A DNA stretch of 64,000 nucleotides, from assembly GCA_031276725.1 (NCBI GenBank), contig JAISMM010000090.1:1-64000 (forward strand). Direction: 5' to 3'. The position numbers and the translations under genes are program-made. Below are positions 24,954 through 34,061 of this stretch, in pieces; within the stretch, counting starts at the first letter, position 1; each line of letters opens with the position of its first letter. Source of the DNA: Clostridiales bacterium. GTDB taxonomy: Bacteria > Bacillota > Clostridia > Christensenellales > Pumilibacteraceae. The notes below the pieces were generated by a model, which ran no database searches, was not told where the DNA came from, and saw only the letters and a list, made by a program, of their open reading frames with translations.

Positions 24954-27614
24954 ATGAAAACCTTTACCAAAATATATTATCCGGTCTTGGCCGTCTTTTT
25001 TGCGCTGATGTTCGCGTTCGCGTTCGCGGACGCCTACGGCGGCGGGGCTAAAAACGGTTTCGACGCGGAGTTTTATCCGAACGCCGACGAGCACCTTAAA
25101 ACGCTCGCCGCCGAAGGCCGCAACGTATACAACGCGCCGCACCTTATAGCCTCGCGCGGGTACATTTTGAATTATTTGGCGAATTTTTCGGAGCCGCGCG
25201 ACGAGGGTATGAACGCCGTCGACGGCGAGGACGGAATGAACGACGCCGAGATATACGCGCCTTCCGACGGCGTTCCCAAGCCCACGACGGCCGTTCAGAC
25301 GGCGATAGTGAGCCAGGAAACGCAGAAGCGCATTTCGAGCCTTAAAGGCGGTGTTTACGCCGTCGAAAAAACGGTGAACAATATAATTTTGTACGTACCC
25401 GGTTCGGTTACGCGCGGCGGCGGGGCGGGCGACGCCGTGTTGCTTACGGCGCACTACGATTCGGTCAAGAACGGCGCTATGGACAACGCCTCGTCGGTTT
25501 CGGCTATGCTCGAAACGGCGCGTTATATAGTCGAGGGCGGCGCCGAATACAAGAACGATTTATTGTTCGCGTTCACCGACGCCGAGGAGGAGGGTATGTT
25601 CGGCGCGTACGCGCTTATGTATCAATTCAAGGGCTTTAACAACGCCGTAAGCCGCGTCAAGTTCGCCGCCAACTTCGACTCGCTCGGCAACGCGGGCAGT
25701 CTGCTTATGTTCCAATCCACGCCCGGCTACCCCAAGCTGATTTCGACCTACCGCAAATTAAACGGCGGAACTTTCACAAGCTCTATCGCCGACACCGTTT
25801 ATAATTCGATGTCCAACTTCACGGATTTCGAGGCGTTCGGCGACGTTCCCGCGCTCAATTTCGCCAACGTGGGCGGCACCGCTGTCTACCACACCGACGA
25901 CGACAACGCCGGCAACGCAAGCCGCCGCGTCATAAAGGAGCAGGCGACTATGATGTACAAGCTCTGCGACTTCTACGGCGGCTACGACCTTAATAATTTG
26001 ACGGCTAAGGGCGGCGGGTCTGTCTTCTTTTCGTACTTCGATATTACGACGGTTTCGTATCCGTTCGCCGTAGCCTACGCCGTCGGCGGAGTTATGCTCG
26101 CGCTCGTCGCGGCGATCGTCGTTCTAAACCGCCGCAAAAAGGCGTTCGCGTGGAGGCGGGCGGGGGCGGGCGCGTTCGTTCAGGCGCTTACCCTAGCCGC
26201 TACGGTCGCCGCGCTCTACGCCGCGTACTTTTTAATCAATCTCACGCTCGCGCTTTTCGGCGTTATACCCGTACGCGCGATAGGCGGCATACGCTACGCC
26301 AACCCCGCAATAATCACGGGCGCGCTCCTTATGGCGGGGGCGCTCGCGGCTATGTTTTACATCGTGTTCAAGCGTGCGTTCGCCGTCAAGGCGACCGACG
26401 TCGTACGGGGCAACGCGCTGTTGTTCGCGCTGTTCGCCGTAGCGCTGTCGTTCGCCGCGCCCGCGCTAAGCTATATATTCGCGGTGCCCGCGCTGTTGCA
26501 GCTTTGCGTAATGCTTCTTTACGTTTTATTTAAGCAAAAATACCGTCAAAAATTCTCGCGCGATTTCGAGCGGCTGTTCCTCTATACCGTTCCCGTCATT
26601 TTGAGCCTGCCGCTCGTTATTCCCGTCGTCGTCATAGCGGCCGCCGCGCTCTCGTCGGCTATGCTGCCCGTCATAACGGTGCTATTCTTGCTCGCGGCCG
26701 GCACAATTTTGCCGCACGCCGACAAATTAAAGCCCGCGCTCGACGTTCTCGCCAAAAGGCTGCCCGCCAAAAAGGTGCGCTACGAAAGCACCGTTACCGA
26801 GCCCGTCGAGGACAAAGCCAAAAAAGGCAAATTCACCATGCAGACGTTTAAGCGCGTCGAGGTTCAAAAAACGCCGTGGAACTATAAGAACCGCTTCGGC
26901 ATAGCCCTCGTTTGCGTCATAGCCGCCCTGACCGTCATATTCGGCTCGTCGTTCGGGCCGTCGTTTAACGCCAATATTTACGGCCCGCGAAACGTCAACA
27001 ATTTGGTTTACGACAATTCCGTCGTCTACGTGTGGGAGAACGATTCGGCGGGTACGGCGACCAAAACCGTCGAGATTCACGACCTTACGGCGTATAAGTA
27101 TTTTGCCGAACACGTGCGCGGCTACAAGTGGAACGGCGGCAAAAAAGCCTACGTCAAGGAGTACAACAACAAGGTCATAGACACGGACAACTTGTTTAAG
27201 TTCCCCGACGTAAACAAGACCGGGAGCGTCTACACGTTTACGACGTTCGAGTCTAACAGCCGGATCGTAGTCGATATAGCCGGGGCGGCGAACGTTACGA
27301 AGTTTATTTTTAACGCCGCCGACCGCGACGCGGACGACGATTACGACGGACTCGTCTACGACAATACGTCCGCCGCCGACTCCCTTACGTTCAGACTCCC
27401 TTACGGCTACGGCGGCTTTACGATGACGGTCGAAACCGTTTCGGACGCGTCGCCCTCGCTCGACATAACGTATACCGAGGAGTGCATAGGGAGCGCGCTC
27501 GCCGAGGACATAACCGACGTCGAATTGCTGCGCGAAAAATTCGCGGGCGACGGCAATATCGGCGGGTTTATCACCGCGTCGGTAATTCTTAAATACACTA
27601 AAACGGCGGTTTAA
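24954..27614 (+). CDS. membrane-bound M28 family metallopeptidase
   Basis: An 886-residue protein. An N-terminal membrane segment (about 8-28) leads to an extracytoplasmic M28 zinc aminopeptidase domain: TAHYDSV with His 167, MDNASS with Asp 177, DAEEEG at 210-214 with the catalytic Glu pair, NFDSLG, and YHTDDDN with the last His ligand. From about residue 360 there are roughly nine hydrophobic segments, then a soluble C-terminal beta-rich part (about 660-886). The layout resembles ER metallopeptidase 1/FXNA-like proteins. It probably trims peptides at the cell surface. ATG 24954 follows GGGAGGG. Confidence 0.9.
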   Translation: MKTFTKIYYPVLAVFFALMFAFAFADAYGGGAKNGFDAEFYPNADEHLKTLAAEGRNVYNAPHLIASRGYILNYLANFSEPRDEGMNAVDGEDGMNDAEIYAPSDGVPKPTTAVQTAIVSQETQKRISSLKGGVYAVEKTVNNIILYVPGSVTRGGGAGDAVLLTAHYDSVKNGAMDNASSVSAMLETARYIVEGGAEYKNDLLFAFTDAEEEGMFGAYALMYQFKGFNNAVSRVKFAANFDSLGNAGSLLMFQSTPGYPKLISTYRKLNGGTFTSSIADTVYNSMSNFTDFEAFGDVPALNFANVGGTAVYHTDDDNAGNASRRVIKEQATMMYKLCDFYGGYDLNNLTAKGGGSVFFSYFDITTVSYPFAVAYAVGGVMLALVAAIVVLNRRKKAFAWRRAGAGAFVQALTLAATVAALYAAYFLINLTLALFGVIPVRAIGGIRYANPAIITGALLMAGALAAMFYIVFKRAFAVKATDVVRGNALLFALFAVALSFAAPALSYIFAVPALLQLCVMLLYVLFKQKYRQKFSRDFERLFLYTVPVILSLPLVIPVVVIAAAALSSAMLPVITVLFLLAAGTILPHADKLKPALDVLAKRLPAKKVRYESTVTEPVEDKAKKGKFTMQTFKRVEVQKTPWNYKNRFGIALVCVIAALTVIFGSSFGPSFNANIYGPRNVNNLVYDNSVVYVWENDSAGTATKTVEIHDLTAYKYFAEHVRGYKWNGGKKAYVKEYNNKVIDTDNLFKFPDVNKTGSVYTFTTFESNSRIVVDIAGAANVTKFIFNAADRDADDDYDGLVYDNTSAADSLTFRLPYGYGGFTMTVETVSDASPSLDITYTEECIGSALAEDITDVELLREKFAGDGNIGGFITASVILKYTKTAV

Positions 27615-27692
27615 GAACGGCAAATCACGACCCGCCGCCGTTCATTCGGTCAGACAATACCGTGCAATCATACATCAAGAGAGAGGTAAACA

Positions 27693-30083
27693 ATGGTAAC
27701 TATACGAAAACCCAAAAACGCGCTTAAATTTTCTAAGCCCGCGTCGTGGTGGGGCTCTACGTGGCGCGAGGCGCTCCCCGCCGGTAACGGCGTCATAGGC
27801 GCGGCCGTCAACGGCGGGCCGGGACACGACGTAATTATGATCAACCACAGCGACCTGTGGTGGCAGGGCGGCGTCGGCGTTTTGCAGGACGTTTCCGACA
27901 AATTAAAGGACGTGCGCCGCAAGCTCGACGAGGGCTCCGCGCGCGAGGCCGAGCATATATTTTCTAACGCGCTCATCACAAAGGGCTACCGTCCTCAGCC
28001 GGCGTACCCCTTGCCGCTGTGCGATTTTCACGTCAAAATGAACCTCGATAAGCAGGTCAAGGAATATGCCCGCGTCCTCAATATGGAGAACGGAGAGGTT
28101 TCGGTTACGTTCAAGGACGGCGCCACGCGCTTCGAGCGCAGTATGTTCGTTTCGCAGGTGCAAAACGTCATCGCCTACGAGCTTACGCACGCGGGCAGCA
28201 AGGCGATCGACGTAACGTTCTCGCTCGACGCGCACGACAAATTCAACTCGCGCACGCCCACGGCGGTTTCCAAGGTGCCGGACGGCGTAAACACCAAGTA
28301 CGAAAACTACTTTATGTACTTTTCGGCGCGCTCCGATAACGGCTCGGAATTCGGCTGCGTCGCGTTCATCAACCACTACGGCGGCACGCAAACGGTGAAC
28401 GCCGACTCCGTTACCATCAAGGGCGCCGACAAGGTTCTGGTGCTGTTGCGTCCGTTCATCGAAAGCCAGCGCGAAAAGGAATGGAAGTCGCTAAAAACCG
28501 CGCTGTCGTCGATTAAGCTCACCTACGAAAAACTCCTGCGCGAGCATACCCCCGTCCACAGCCGACTCTTTAACAGCGCGGAGCTCGATTTGGACGCCGA
28601 AAACCGCGATATGTTCGCAAACGACCTCCTCGATACGGCGTTCGAGTCGGGCGAGGTCAGCCCCGCGCTTTTAGAAAAGCTGTGGGCTTACGGCCGCTAT
28701 CTAATGGTGTGCGGCTCCAAGAACGTCTCGCGCCCCCTCGCGCCCTACGGCCTGTGGTGCGGCGATTACAAGGCGCACAACAGCGCCATAAGCGCGGCGG
28801 GCAGTCTGCAAACAATTTATTCGCACGTTTTAACGGGCAATATGGCGGAATATTTAGAGAGCGTCTTTACGTATTACGAAAGCGTTATCGACGACCTAAA
28901 AAAGAACTCGTCGCGTATCTACGCCTGCCGCGGACTCTTTATTCCGTCGCTTATAGCGCACGGAACGGGCGTTTTGGGCAGCGTGGAGTCCGACGTTATC
29001 CACTTTACGGGCGTCGCGGGCTGGATCAGCCGCCTGTTTTACGACTATTATCTCTACACCGACGACAAGGTGTTCCTAAAAAACCGCGCTCTGCCGTTTA
29101 TGAAGGAGACCGCGCTGTTTTACGAAAATTTCTTTAAGGTGCAGGGCGACAGCCTTTACGAATCGAGTCCGTCGTATTCGCCGCACACCACGCCCGGCAA
29201 CTATCTGGCGCAAAACGAACCGCTCCGCATAGCAAAAAACGCCGTCGTGGACTTTTCGATCGCCCGCGAGCTGTTAAAAAATCTCGTCGAGGGCTCCGAA
29301 ATCGCCGGAATCAACAAGCCCGAGCTCGCCAAGTGGCGCGATATGCTCACAAGAATTCCCGCGTATCAGTTTAACGACGACAACTCTATAAAGGAGTACT
29401 GCGATTCGCGCTATACCGACAACGTTCAAAGCACCTCGACGGCTATGTTCTATCCCGTTTACCCCGGCACCGAAATCAGCGGCGCGACCCCCGAGCTAAA
29501 AAAGTCGTTCGAGGTTACCGCCAAAAAGAAGTACGCCGCCGCGGGTAAGACCCAAACCTCGGCGACCCTCTCGCGCTACGCGGGAATCTTTGCCCGCCTC
29601 GGCGACGCCAACTCCGCGTTAGAGGCCGTTACGGCGGCGGTTCGCGGTATGGCTATGAGCAACCTCATATTCTCCGAATCCGACTGGCGCGGTATGGGCA
29701 TCGGCAGCGGCGACGTTTGGGCGGCTTACACCGTCGAACCCAATATGGGCGTTACGGCGGCGCTTACCGAAATGATTCTGCAATCGAATTCGACAACCGT
29801 TATGCTGCTGCCCGCCGTCAACGACCTCCTTGCCAAAGGCGAGGTCAACGGACTTCTAACGCGCGTCGGCGCCGAAATCGTTTCGCTCTCGTGGGATAAG
29901 CGCAAGGGTGTCGTCATAGCCAAAATAAAGGCCCGCAAGAACATAAAAATCAACGTGGTTCTTCCCTCCGGCGCCAAAAAATTCAAGCAAATCGGCTCCG
30001 AATCCGTCGACTACGAACAGGGCCTCGTATCCAACCTCGACCTCCCCGGCGGCAAAACCGTCGTTTTGGACATCAGACTGTAA
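27693..30083 (+). CDS. glycoside hydrolase family 95-like protein
   Basis: A 796-residue protein, the usual length for GH95 (alpha-L-fucosidase or alpha-L-galactosidase). The family opening is clear: WREALPAGNGVIGAAVNGG and then MINHSDLWWQGG (residues about 24-66). A central alpha/alpha-barrel region follows, with FTGVAGWISRLFYDYYLYT and SSPSYSPHT, and the closing domain with LLPAVNDLLAKGEVNGLLTRVGAE-type sequence is typical. No signal peptide is present, so it should act in the cytosol on imported oligosaccharides. The catalytic acid residues were not mapped. RBS GAGAGAGG precedes ATG. A strong terminator ends the unit. Confidence 0.85.
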   Translation: MVTIRKPKNALKFSKPASWWGSTWREALPAGNGVIGAAVNGGPGHDVIMINHSDLWWQGGVGVLQDVSDKLKDVRRKLDEGSAREAEHIFSNALITKGYRPQPAYPLPLCDFHVKMNLDKQVKEYARVLNMENGEVSVTFKDGATRFERSMFVSQVQNVIAYELTHAGSKAIDVTFSLDAHDKFNSRTPTAVSKVPDGVNTKYENYFMYFSARSDNGSEFGCVAFINHYGGTQTVNADSVTIKGADKVLVLLRPFIESQREKEWKSLKTALSSIKLTYEKLLREHTPVHSRLFNSAELDLDAENRDMFANDLLDTAFESGEVSPALLEKLWAYGRYLMVCGSKNVSRPLAPYGLWCGDYKAHNSAISAAGSLQTIYSHVLTGNMAEYLESVFTYYESVIDDLKKNSSRIYACRGLFIPSLIAHGTGVLGSVESDVIHFTGVAGWISRLFYDYYLYTDDKVFLKNRALPFMKETALFYENFFKVQGDSLYESSPSYSPHTTPGNYLAQNEPLRIAKNAVVDFSIARELLKNLVEGSEIAGINKPELAKWRDMLTRIPAYQFNDDNSIKEYCDSRYTDNVQSTSTAMFYPVYPGTEISGATPELKKSFEVTAKKKYAAAGKTQTSATLSRYAGIFARLGDANSALEAVTAAVRGMAMSNLIFSESDWRGMGIGSGDVWAAYTVEPNMGVTAALTEMILQSNSTTVMLLPAVNDLLAKGEVNGLLTRVGAEIVSLSWDKRKGVVIAKIKARKNIKINVVLPSGAKKFKQIGSESVDYEQGLVSNLDLPGGKTVVLDIRL

Positions 30084-30140
30084 CAAGCGCAAACCCCCTC
30101 CTCGACGGCTTGTCCGCCGCACTCGGCAGCTTCCCAAAAT

Positions 30141-30176
30141 TCCCCCCCCGTGATACCGCGGTCGGGGGGATTTTTT
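30141..30176 (+). terminator. intrinsic terminator after the GH95 gene
   Basis: A TCCCCCC arm (from 30141) pairs with GGGGGGA (30064 offset, ending at 30170), with an inner CCG/CGG stem, followed by TTTTTT (30171-30176). Confidence 0.85.
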
Positions 30177-30205
30177 ACGGTCGTCAAAAACTTCTTTCCC
30201 GTCGG

Positions 30206-30222
30206 CGGAAAACTCCGGACAA
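30206..30222 (+). mobile_element. isolated MITE end
   Basis: GGAAAACTCCGGACAAG matches the left terminal inverted repeat of the 159-bp element, but the rest is absent. It is a relic or unrelated partial match in the 530-base intergenic stretch 30084-30612, which otherwise holds a terminator and a promoter. Confidence 0.5.
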
Positions 30223-30415
30223 GTACGCGCAAAAACGCTTATTCAAAGTTTTCTTGTGGTTCGGGGAATAGCCGTGCGCGGGGGGGGACGAGCGGGAAAC
30301 CGTTTTGGCGCATTCCGCAGAGGGGGATTTTTTGGCGGCGGCGGGGAATAAGCCGAGGGTATTTTTGTTTGCGCAAAAAAATATAAAAAAATTCAAAATG
30401 CGGGCGGTAAATCGC

Positions 30416-30444
30416 TTGTATTTTTTTATTATATATTGTATACT
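30416..30444 (+). promoter_or_regulatory. sigma-A promoter of the decarboxylase operon
   Basis: TTGTAT (30416-30421), a 17-nt spacer and TATACT (30439-30444), in a locally AT-rich stretch. The leader of about 160 nt to the first ATG is GC-rich; no known riboswitch was recognised. Confidence 0.65.
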
Positions 30445-30612
30445 AGGTTATAGTGGGAGTTTTGGTATTTTTTGCCGTCCCGCTAAAAAGAAATCTCCGT
30501 GGATAAGCGGGGTTTCAAAAAAGTTTCGGACACGCGGGCGCGGAATTTAGGGCTGAAAGCCGCCGCGGGGGCTTGCGCGGCCGGGGAGTTTATTAAAAAA
30601 CGGAGGCAAAAC

Positions 30613-32007
30613 ATGGGCGACAACGCGCTGTTAAAAAAACTTACCGACGAGCTGAAAGAGGAGACGAAGGACGTTACCGCGCTTATTAACGCCGTGGCGG
30701 ACGAAAAGTCGTTCGTGGAATACGACCGCTTTTTGCGCGGCGACACGCCGCTCGGGGCGGCCGTGGGCGAGGGCGCGGTGAGCGGCTTTTGCTCGGTGGG
30801 CGGCATAGACGTCGGTATATTCGCGACGAATCCCGCCGTCTTGAAGGGCGCGATAGGCAAGCGCAACGCGCAAAAAATAGTCAAGTGCGTCGATAACGCC
30901 GTCGCGGCGGGCAACCCCGTAATCGGCATATACGACACCAAGGGCGCGAGGCTTGCCGAGGGCATAGGCGCGTTGGAGGGCTACGGCGCGGTTACGGCGG
31001 CGCTTTCGGACGCTTACGGCCGCGTACCCGTGATATGCGTCGTTAAGGGCGCGAGCTTCGGGCTGTCGGCGTATTTTGCGGCGGTTTGCGACGTTTGCAT
31101 AGGCTTCGACAAGTCGTCGCTCTGTACGTCGAGTCCGCTAATAATATCCGCCAAGGCGGGAGTCGACGAAAACAAGGTCGGCTCGGCAAAAATTCACGCC
31201 GAAAAAACGGGGCTGTATTCCATAACCGTCAAGAACGAAAGGGAGCTTGCCGCCGCGCTCAAAAACGCGCTCAACCTGCTTTCGGTTAGTGTCGAGGGCG
31301 GCAATGACGACGTGAACAGAGTTTGCAAAACGCTTAAAGGCGGGGTTAAGGCGGCCGCTCTTATTAAGGAAATTTTTGATACGGGAACGTTTTTGGAGCT
31401 AAAACCCGATTTTGCGCCCGTTGTTATTACGGGGCTCGCGCGGCTTAACGGCATAGCGGTGGGCGTTTGCGCGACGGATTCCGGTTACGACGGCGGCAGA
31501 CTGACCTCGAACGCGTGCGTCAAAATCGGCGAGCTTTACAACACGTGCGAGGCGTTCGGACTGCCGATCGTGAATCTTGTAGACTGCGCGGGCGCGGTCG
31601 AGGATATAGCGGAGGAGAATTCGTCGCTTATACGCGAGGTCGGCAACGTTATGTACTTGTCGTCGCAGCTGACGGTCGGGCGCGCCGCGCTCGTGTACGG
31701 CAAGGCGATCGGGGCGGGCTATACCGCGTTCGCGTCGAAGGCCGCCGCCGATTACACGCTTTGTTGGCCCGACGCGCAAATAGGCGCGGTCGATTCGGTC
31801 AAGGCCGCCGAGCTTCTTTACCGTGACGAAATCGCCAAGGCGAAAAATAAAGCGGCCGCGCTCGAAAAGCTCGCCGCCGCCTACGCCGCCGAAAACACCG
31901 CCGCCACCGCCGTTTGCGGCGAGGGCTATATCGACAATATTATCGAGCCGCAATTTTCGCGCGGGTATCTTGCCGCCGCGGTTATGTCGCTCGCGGGCAA
32001 GGAGTAG
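30613..32007 (+). CDS. biotin-dependent carboxyltransferase subunit (MmdA-like, divergent)
   Basis: A 464-residue crotonase-fold carboxyltransferase of the acyl-CoA decarboxylase/carboxylase type. The N-terminal half has GIYDTKGARLAEGIGALEGYG, where relatives have a GGAR-Q/EG oxyanion-type motif. The C-terminal half has TGLARLNGIAVGV, then GGRLTSNACVKIGELYNTCE, IVNLVDCAGAVE and a KAIGAGYTAF block. It would move CO2 between an acyl-CoA and biotin, but it is divergent (TKGAR instead of SGGAR), so the substrate is uncertain. ATG 30613 is chosen for the GGAGG site before it. It leads an operon with the Na+-pump subunits. Confidence 0.8.
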   Translation: MGDNALLKKLTDELKEETKDVTALINAVADEKSFVEYDRFLRGDTPLGAAVGEGAVSGFCSVGGIDVGIFATNPAVLKGAIGKRNAQKIVKCVDNAVAAGNPVIGIYDTKGARLAEGIGALEGYGAVTAALSDAYGRVPVICVVKGASFGLSAYFAAVCDVCIGFDKSSLCTSSPLIISAKAGVDENKVGSAKIHAEKTGLYSITVKNERELAAALKNALNLLSVSVEGGNDDVNRVCKTLKGGVKAAALIKEIFDTGTFLELKPDFAPVVITGLARLNGIAVGVCATDSGYDGGRLTSNACVKIGELYNTCEAFGLPIVNLVDCAGAVEDIAEENSSLIREVGNVMYLSSQLTVGRAALVYGKAIGAGYTAFASKAAADYTLCWPDAQIGAVDSVKAAELLYRDEIAKAKNKAAALEKLAAAYAAENTAATAVCGEGYIDNIIEPQFSRGYLAAAVMSLAGKE

Positions 32008-32013
32008 GGCGCT

Positions 32014-32337
32014 ATGTTTTATTGTTTAGCCGAGGGCGTCAAAATAGGCGAAACGTTTATGCAGGCTCTTATCGGGCTTGCGGTCGTGTTCGCGGTTTTG
32101 GCGGTGCTTATAGTCGTATTACAGCTGTTTCAAAGGCTGTTCCGCCTTAAATTTTTGAATAAGAACGCGGCCGCCTCGCAAAAAAGCGTGTCCGCGCCGG
32201 GCACGGCGGCGGCGGATTCGGGAGCTTCGGACGAGCTTACCGCCGTCATATCCGCCGCGATCGCCGCGTATTTGGCGGACGAAAACGCCGACGGGGATGT
32301 AGGCGAGCCGCCGTTCACTCTAAAAAATATCCGGTAA
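32014..32337 (+). CDS. OadG-family sodium-pump decarboxylase gamma subunit
   Basis: A 107-residue membrane protein with one strong transmembrane segment (about 15-40) and an acidic, Ala-rich cytosolic tail, as in OadG/MmdD. Gamma subunits hold the decarboxylase complex together on the membrane. It starts 6 nt after the carboxyltransferase stop, and its position between carboxyltransferase and biotin carrier supports the call. Confidence 0.82.
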   Translation: MFYCLAEGVKIGETFMQALIGLAVVFAVLAVLIVVLQLFQRLFRLKFLNKNAAASQKSVSAPGTAAADSGASDELTAVISAAIAAYLADENADGDVGEPPFTLKNIR

Positions 32338-32377
32338 ATAAAGTAGATAATTAACCTTACAAGGAGAAAAAAATATT

Positions 32378-32776
32378 ATGCGTAAGTTCAATGTCAGAGT
32401 AAACGGCAAAAGCTACGAGGTCGAGGTCGACGAGGGCGATTTTATGACCGCGCCGTCCGCGCCCGTTCAAGCGCCGGTTAAAAGTTCCGCCGCCGCCGCG
32501 CCGGTTCAAAAAACGCCCGTCGCCGCCGCGCCGGTTCAAGCGGCTAAGCCCGTGGCTACTGCGGGCGGAACGCCCGTTCCGTCGCCTATGCCGGGGCTTA
32601 TATTGAAGGTCGCCGTACCGGAGGGCTCCGCCGTCAAAAAGGGCGACAAGCTCGTCGTTTTAGAGGCTATGAAAATGGAAAACGACATAGTCGCCCCCGC
32701 CGACGGCGCGGTCAATTTTGCCGTCAAAAGCGGCGATTCGGTCGAGACCGGCGACGTTTTGTGCGTCATAAAGTAG
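32378..32776 (+). CDS. biotin carrier protein of a decarboxylase complex
   Basis: A 132-residue protein. The N-terminal 25 residues form a beta segment typical of glutaconyl- or methylmalonyl-CoA decarboxylase biotin subunits; an Ala/Pro linker (about 28-70) follows; the C-terminal biotinyl domain has the EAMKMEN motif, whose Lys is biotinylated. It carries CO2 from the carboxyltransferase to the membrane beta subunit. A strong RBS (AAGGAG) precedes ATG, and the beta subunit gene starts 9 nt after its stop. Confidence 0.93.
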   Translation: MRKFNVRVNGKSYEVEVDEGDFMTAPSAPVQAPVKSSAAAAPVQKTPVAAAPVQAAKPVATAGGTPVPSPMPGLILKVAVPEGSAVKKGDKLVVLEAMKMENDIVAPADGAVNFAVKSGDSVETGDVLCVIK

Positions 32777-32785
32777 GGAGCTTAT

Positions 32786-33982
32786 ATGAACTTCGTTGAA
32801 ATGTTGAACAACCTGTGGCGAAGTATGGGTATAGCGCAGGGTACGTGGCAAAACTACGCTATGTTGGGCGTGGCGTTTTTGCTCCTGTATCTTGCGATCG
32901 CGCGCGGGTTCGAGCCGCTCCTGCTTGTGCCGATAGCGTTCGGTATGCTTATGGTCAACATACCGGGCGGCGGCGATATTCTTTACTTTAAGGGATATTC
33001 TACCGGAACTACGTCGGCGCAGTATTTGGCTACGTTGCCCGAGGGCGCGTCGCCGTCGTACGGCTTGTTTTACTACCTGTATCAAGGCGTGGACAAGGTT
33101 ATATTCCCGCCGCTCATCTTTTTGGGCATAGGCGCGATGACGGACTTCGGGCCGCTGATCGCCGACCCCAAAAGCCTTCTTATAGGCGCCGGGGCGCAGC
33201 TTGGGATATTCGTAACGTTTATCGGCGCGATTCTGTTGGGCTTTGACCAAAAGGGCGCGGCGTCCATTTCGATAATCGGCGGCGCGGACGGCCCTACGGC
33301 TATTTATCTTACAAAAATGTTACAGCAAGACAATCTTTTGCCGATGATCGCGATCGCGGCGTACAGCTATATGGCGCTGATTCCGCTTATACAGCGGCCG
33401 ATTATGTATATGATGACGACCAAAAAGGAACGCGCCATAAAGATGAAACAGCTGCGGGTCGTCAGCAAGCGCGAAAAAATTCTGTTCCCCATAATCATTA
33501 CGACGATAGTCGCGCTTATACTTCCCGACGCGCTCCCGCTTGTGGGAATGCTTATGCTCGGCAATCTCTTAAAGGAAAGTACGGTTACGGAGCGGCTTGC
33601 AAAAACGGCGTCAAACGAGCTCATTAACATAGTTACCATAATGCTGGGGATCACCGTGGGGTCAAAGGCGGTGGGCAAGGTGTTTTTGTCGACGCAAACG
33701 TTGAGCATTATCGGACTGGGGCTTGTCGCGTTCGCGATAGGCACCGTGGGCGGGCTTACCGTAGCTAAGGTTATGAACGTCGCGACGGGCGGCAAAATCA
33801 ATCCGCTTATAGGCAGCGCGGGCGTTTCCGCCGTTCCTATGGCGGCGCGCGTGTCGCAAAAGGTGGGGCGCGAGACCGACCCGAACAACTATCTGTTAAT
33901 GCACGCTATGGGCCCGAACGTCGCCGGGGTTATAGGCAGCGCGGTCGCGGCGGGCGTGTTTTTGGCTATGTTCGGCGGCTAG
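32786..33982 (+). CDS. oadB: sodium-translocating decarboxylase beta subunit
   Basis: A 398-residue integral membrane protein of the OadB/MmdB/GcdB family with about nine to eleven hydrophobic segments. It decarboxylates carboxybiotin and exports Na+. The conserved GGADGPTAIYL motif, with the essential Asp, lies near residue 172, and the GSAGVSAVPMAARV and NYLLMHAMGPNVAGVIGSA blocks near the C terminus are diagnostic. It should make a sodium motive force from decarboxylation. Confidence 0.96.
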   Translation: MNFVEMLNNLWRSMGIAQGTWQNYAMLGVAFLLLYLAIARGFEPLLLVPIAFGMLMVNIPGGGDILYFKGYSTGTTSAQYLATLPEGASPSYGLFYYLYQGVDKVIFPPLIFLGIGAMTDFGPLIADPKSLLIGAGAQLGIFVTFIGAILLGFDQKGAASISIIGGADGPTAIYLTKMLQQDNLLPMIAIAAYSYMALIPLIQRPIMYMMTTKKERAIKMKQLRVVSKREKILFPIIITTIVALILPDALPLVGMLMLGNLLKESTVTERLAKTASNELINIVTIMLGITVGSKAVGKVFLSTQTLSIIGLGLVAFAIGTVGGLTVAKVMNVATGGKINPLIGSAGVSAVPMAARVSQKVGRETDPNNYLLMHAMGPNVAGVIGSAVAAGVFLAMFGG

Positions 33983-34032
33983 CGCCGAGCGGACTTTAAG
34001 CGGAGCGGCTTTGCGCCGAGCGGACTTTAAGC
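33982..34032 (+). repeat. 20-bp direct repeat between oadB and oadA
   Basis: GCGCCGAGCGGACTTTAAGC occurs at 33982-34001 and again at 34013-34032, separated by GGAGCGGCTTT. No hairpin was found. Confidence 0.75.
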
Positions 34033-34061
34033 TATAAAAAAGAATTGGAGAATTAAGTATT

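Noticed and set aside
27615-27643. Terminator after the M28 peptidase
   Set aside because: GAACGGC/GCCGTTC can pair, but the loop is 15 nt and no U-tract follows.
30499-30612. Upstream extension of the carboxyltransferase gene
   Set aside because: The extension has no family similarity, and a strong GGAGG site marks ATG 30613.
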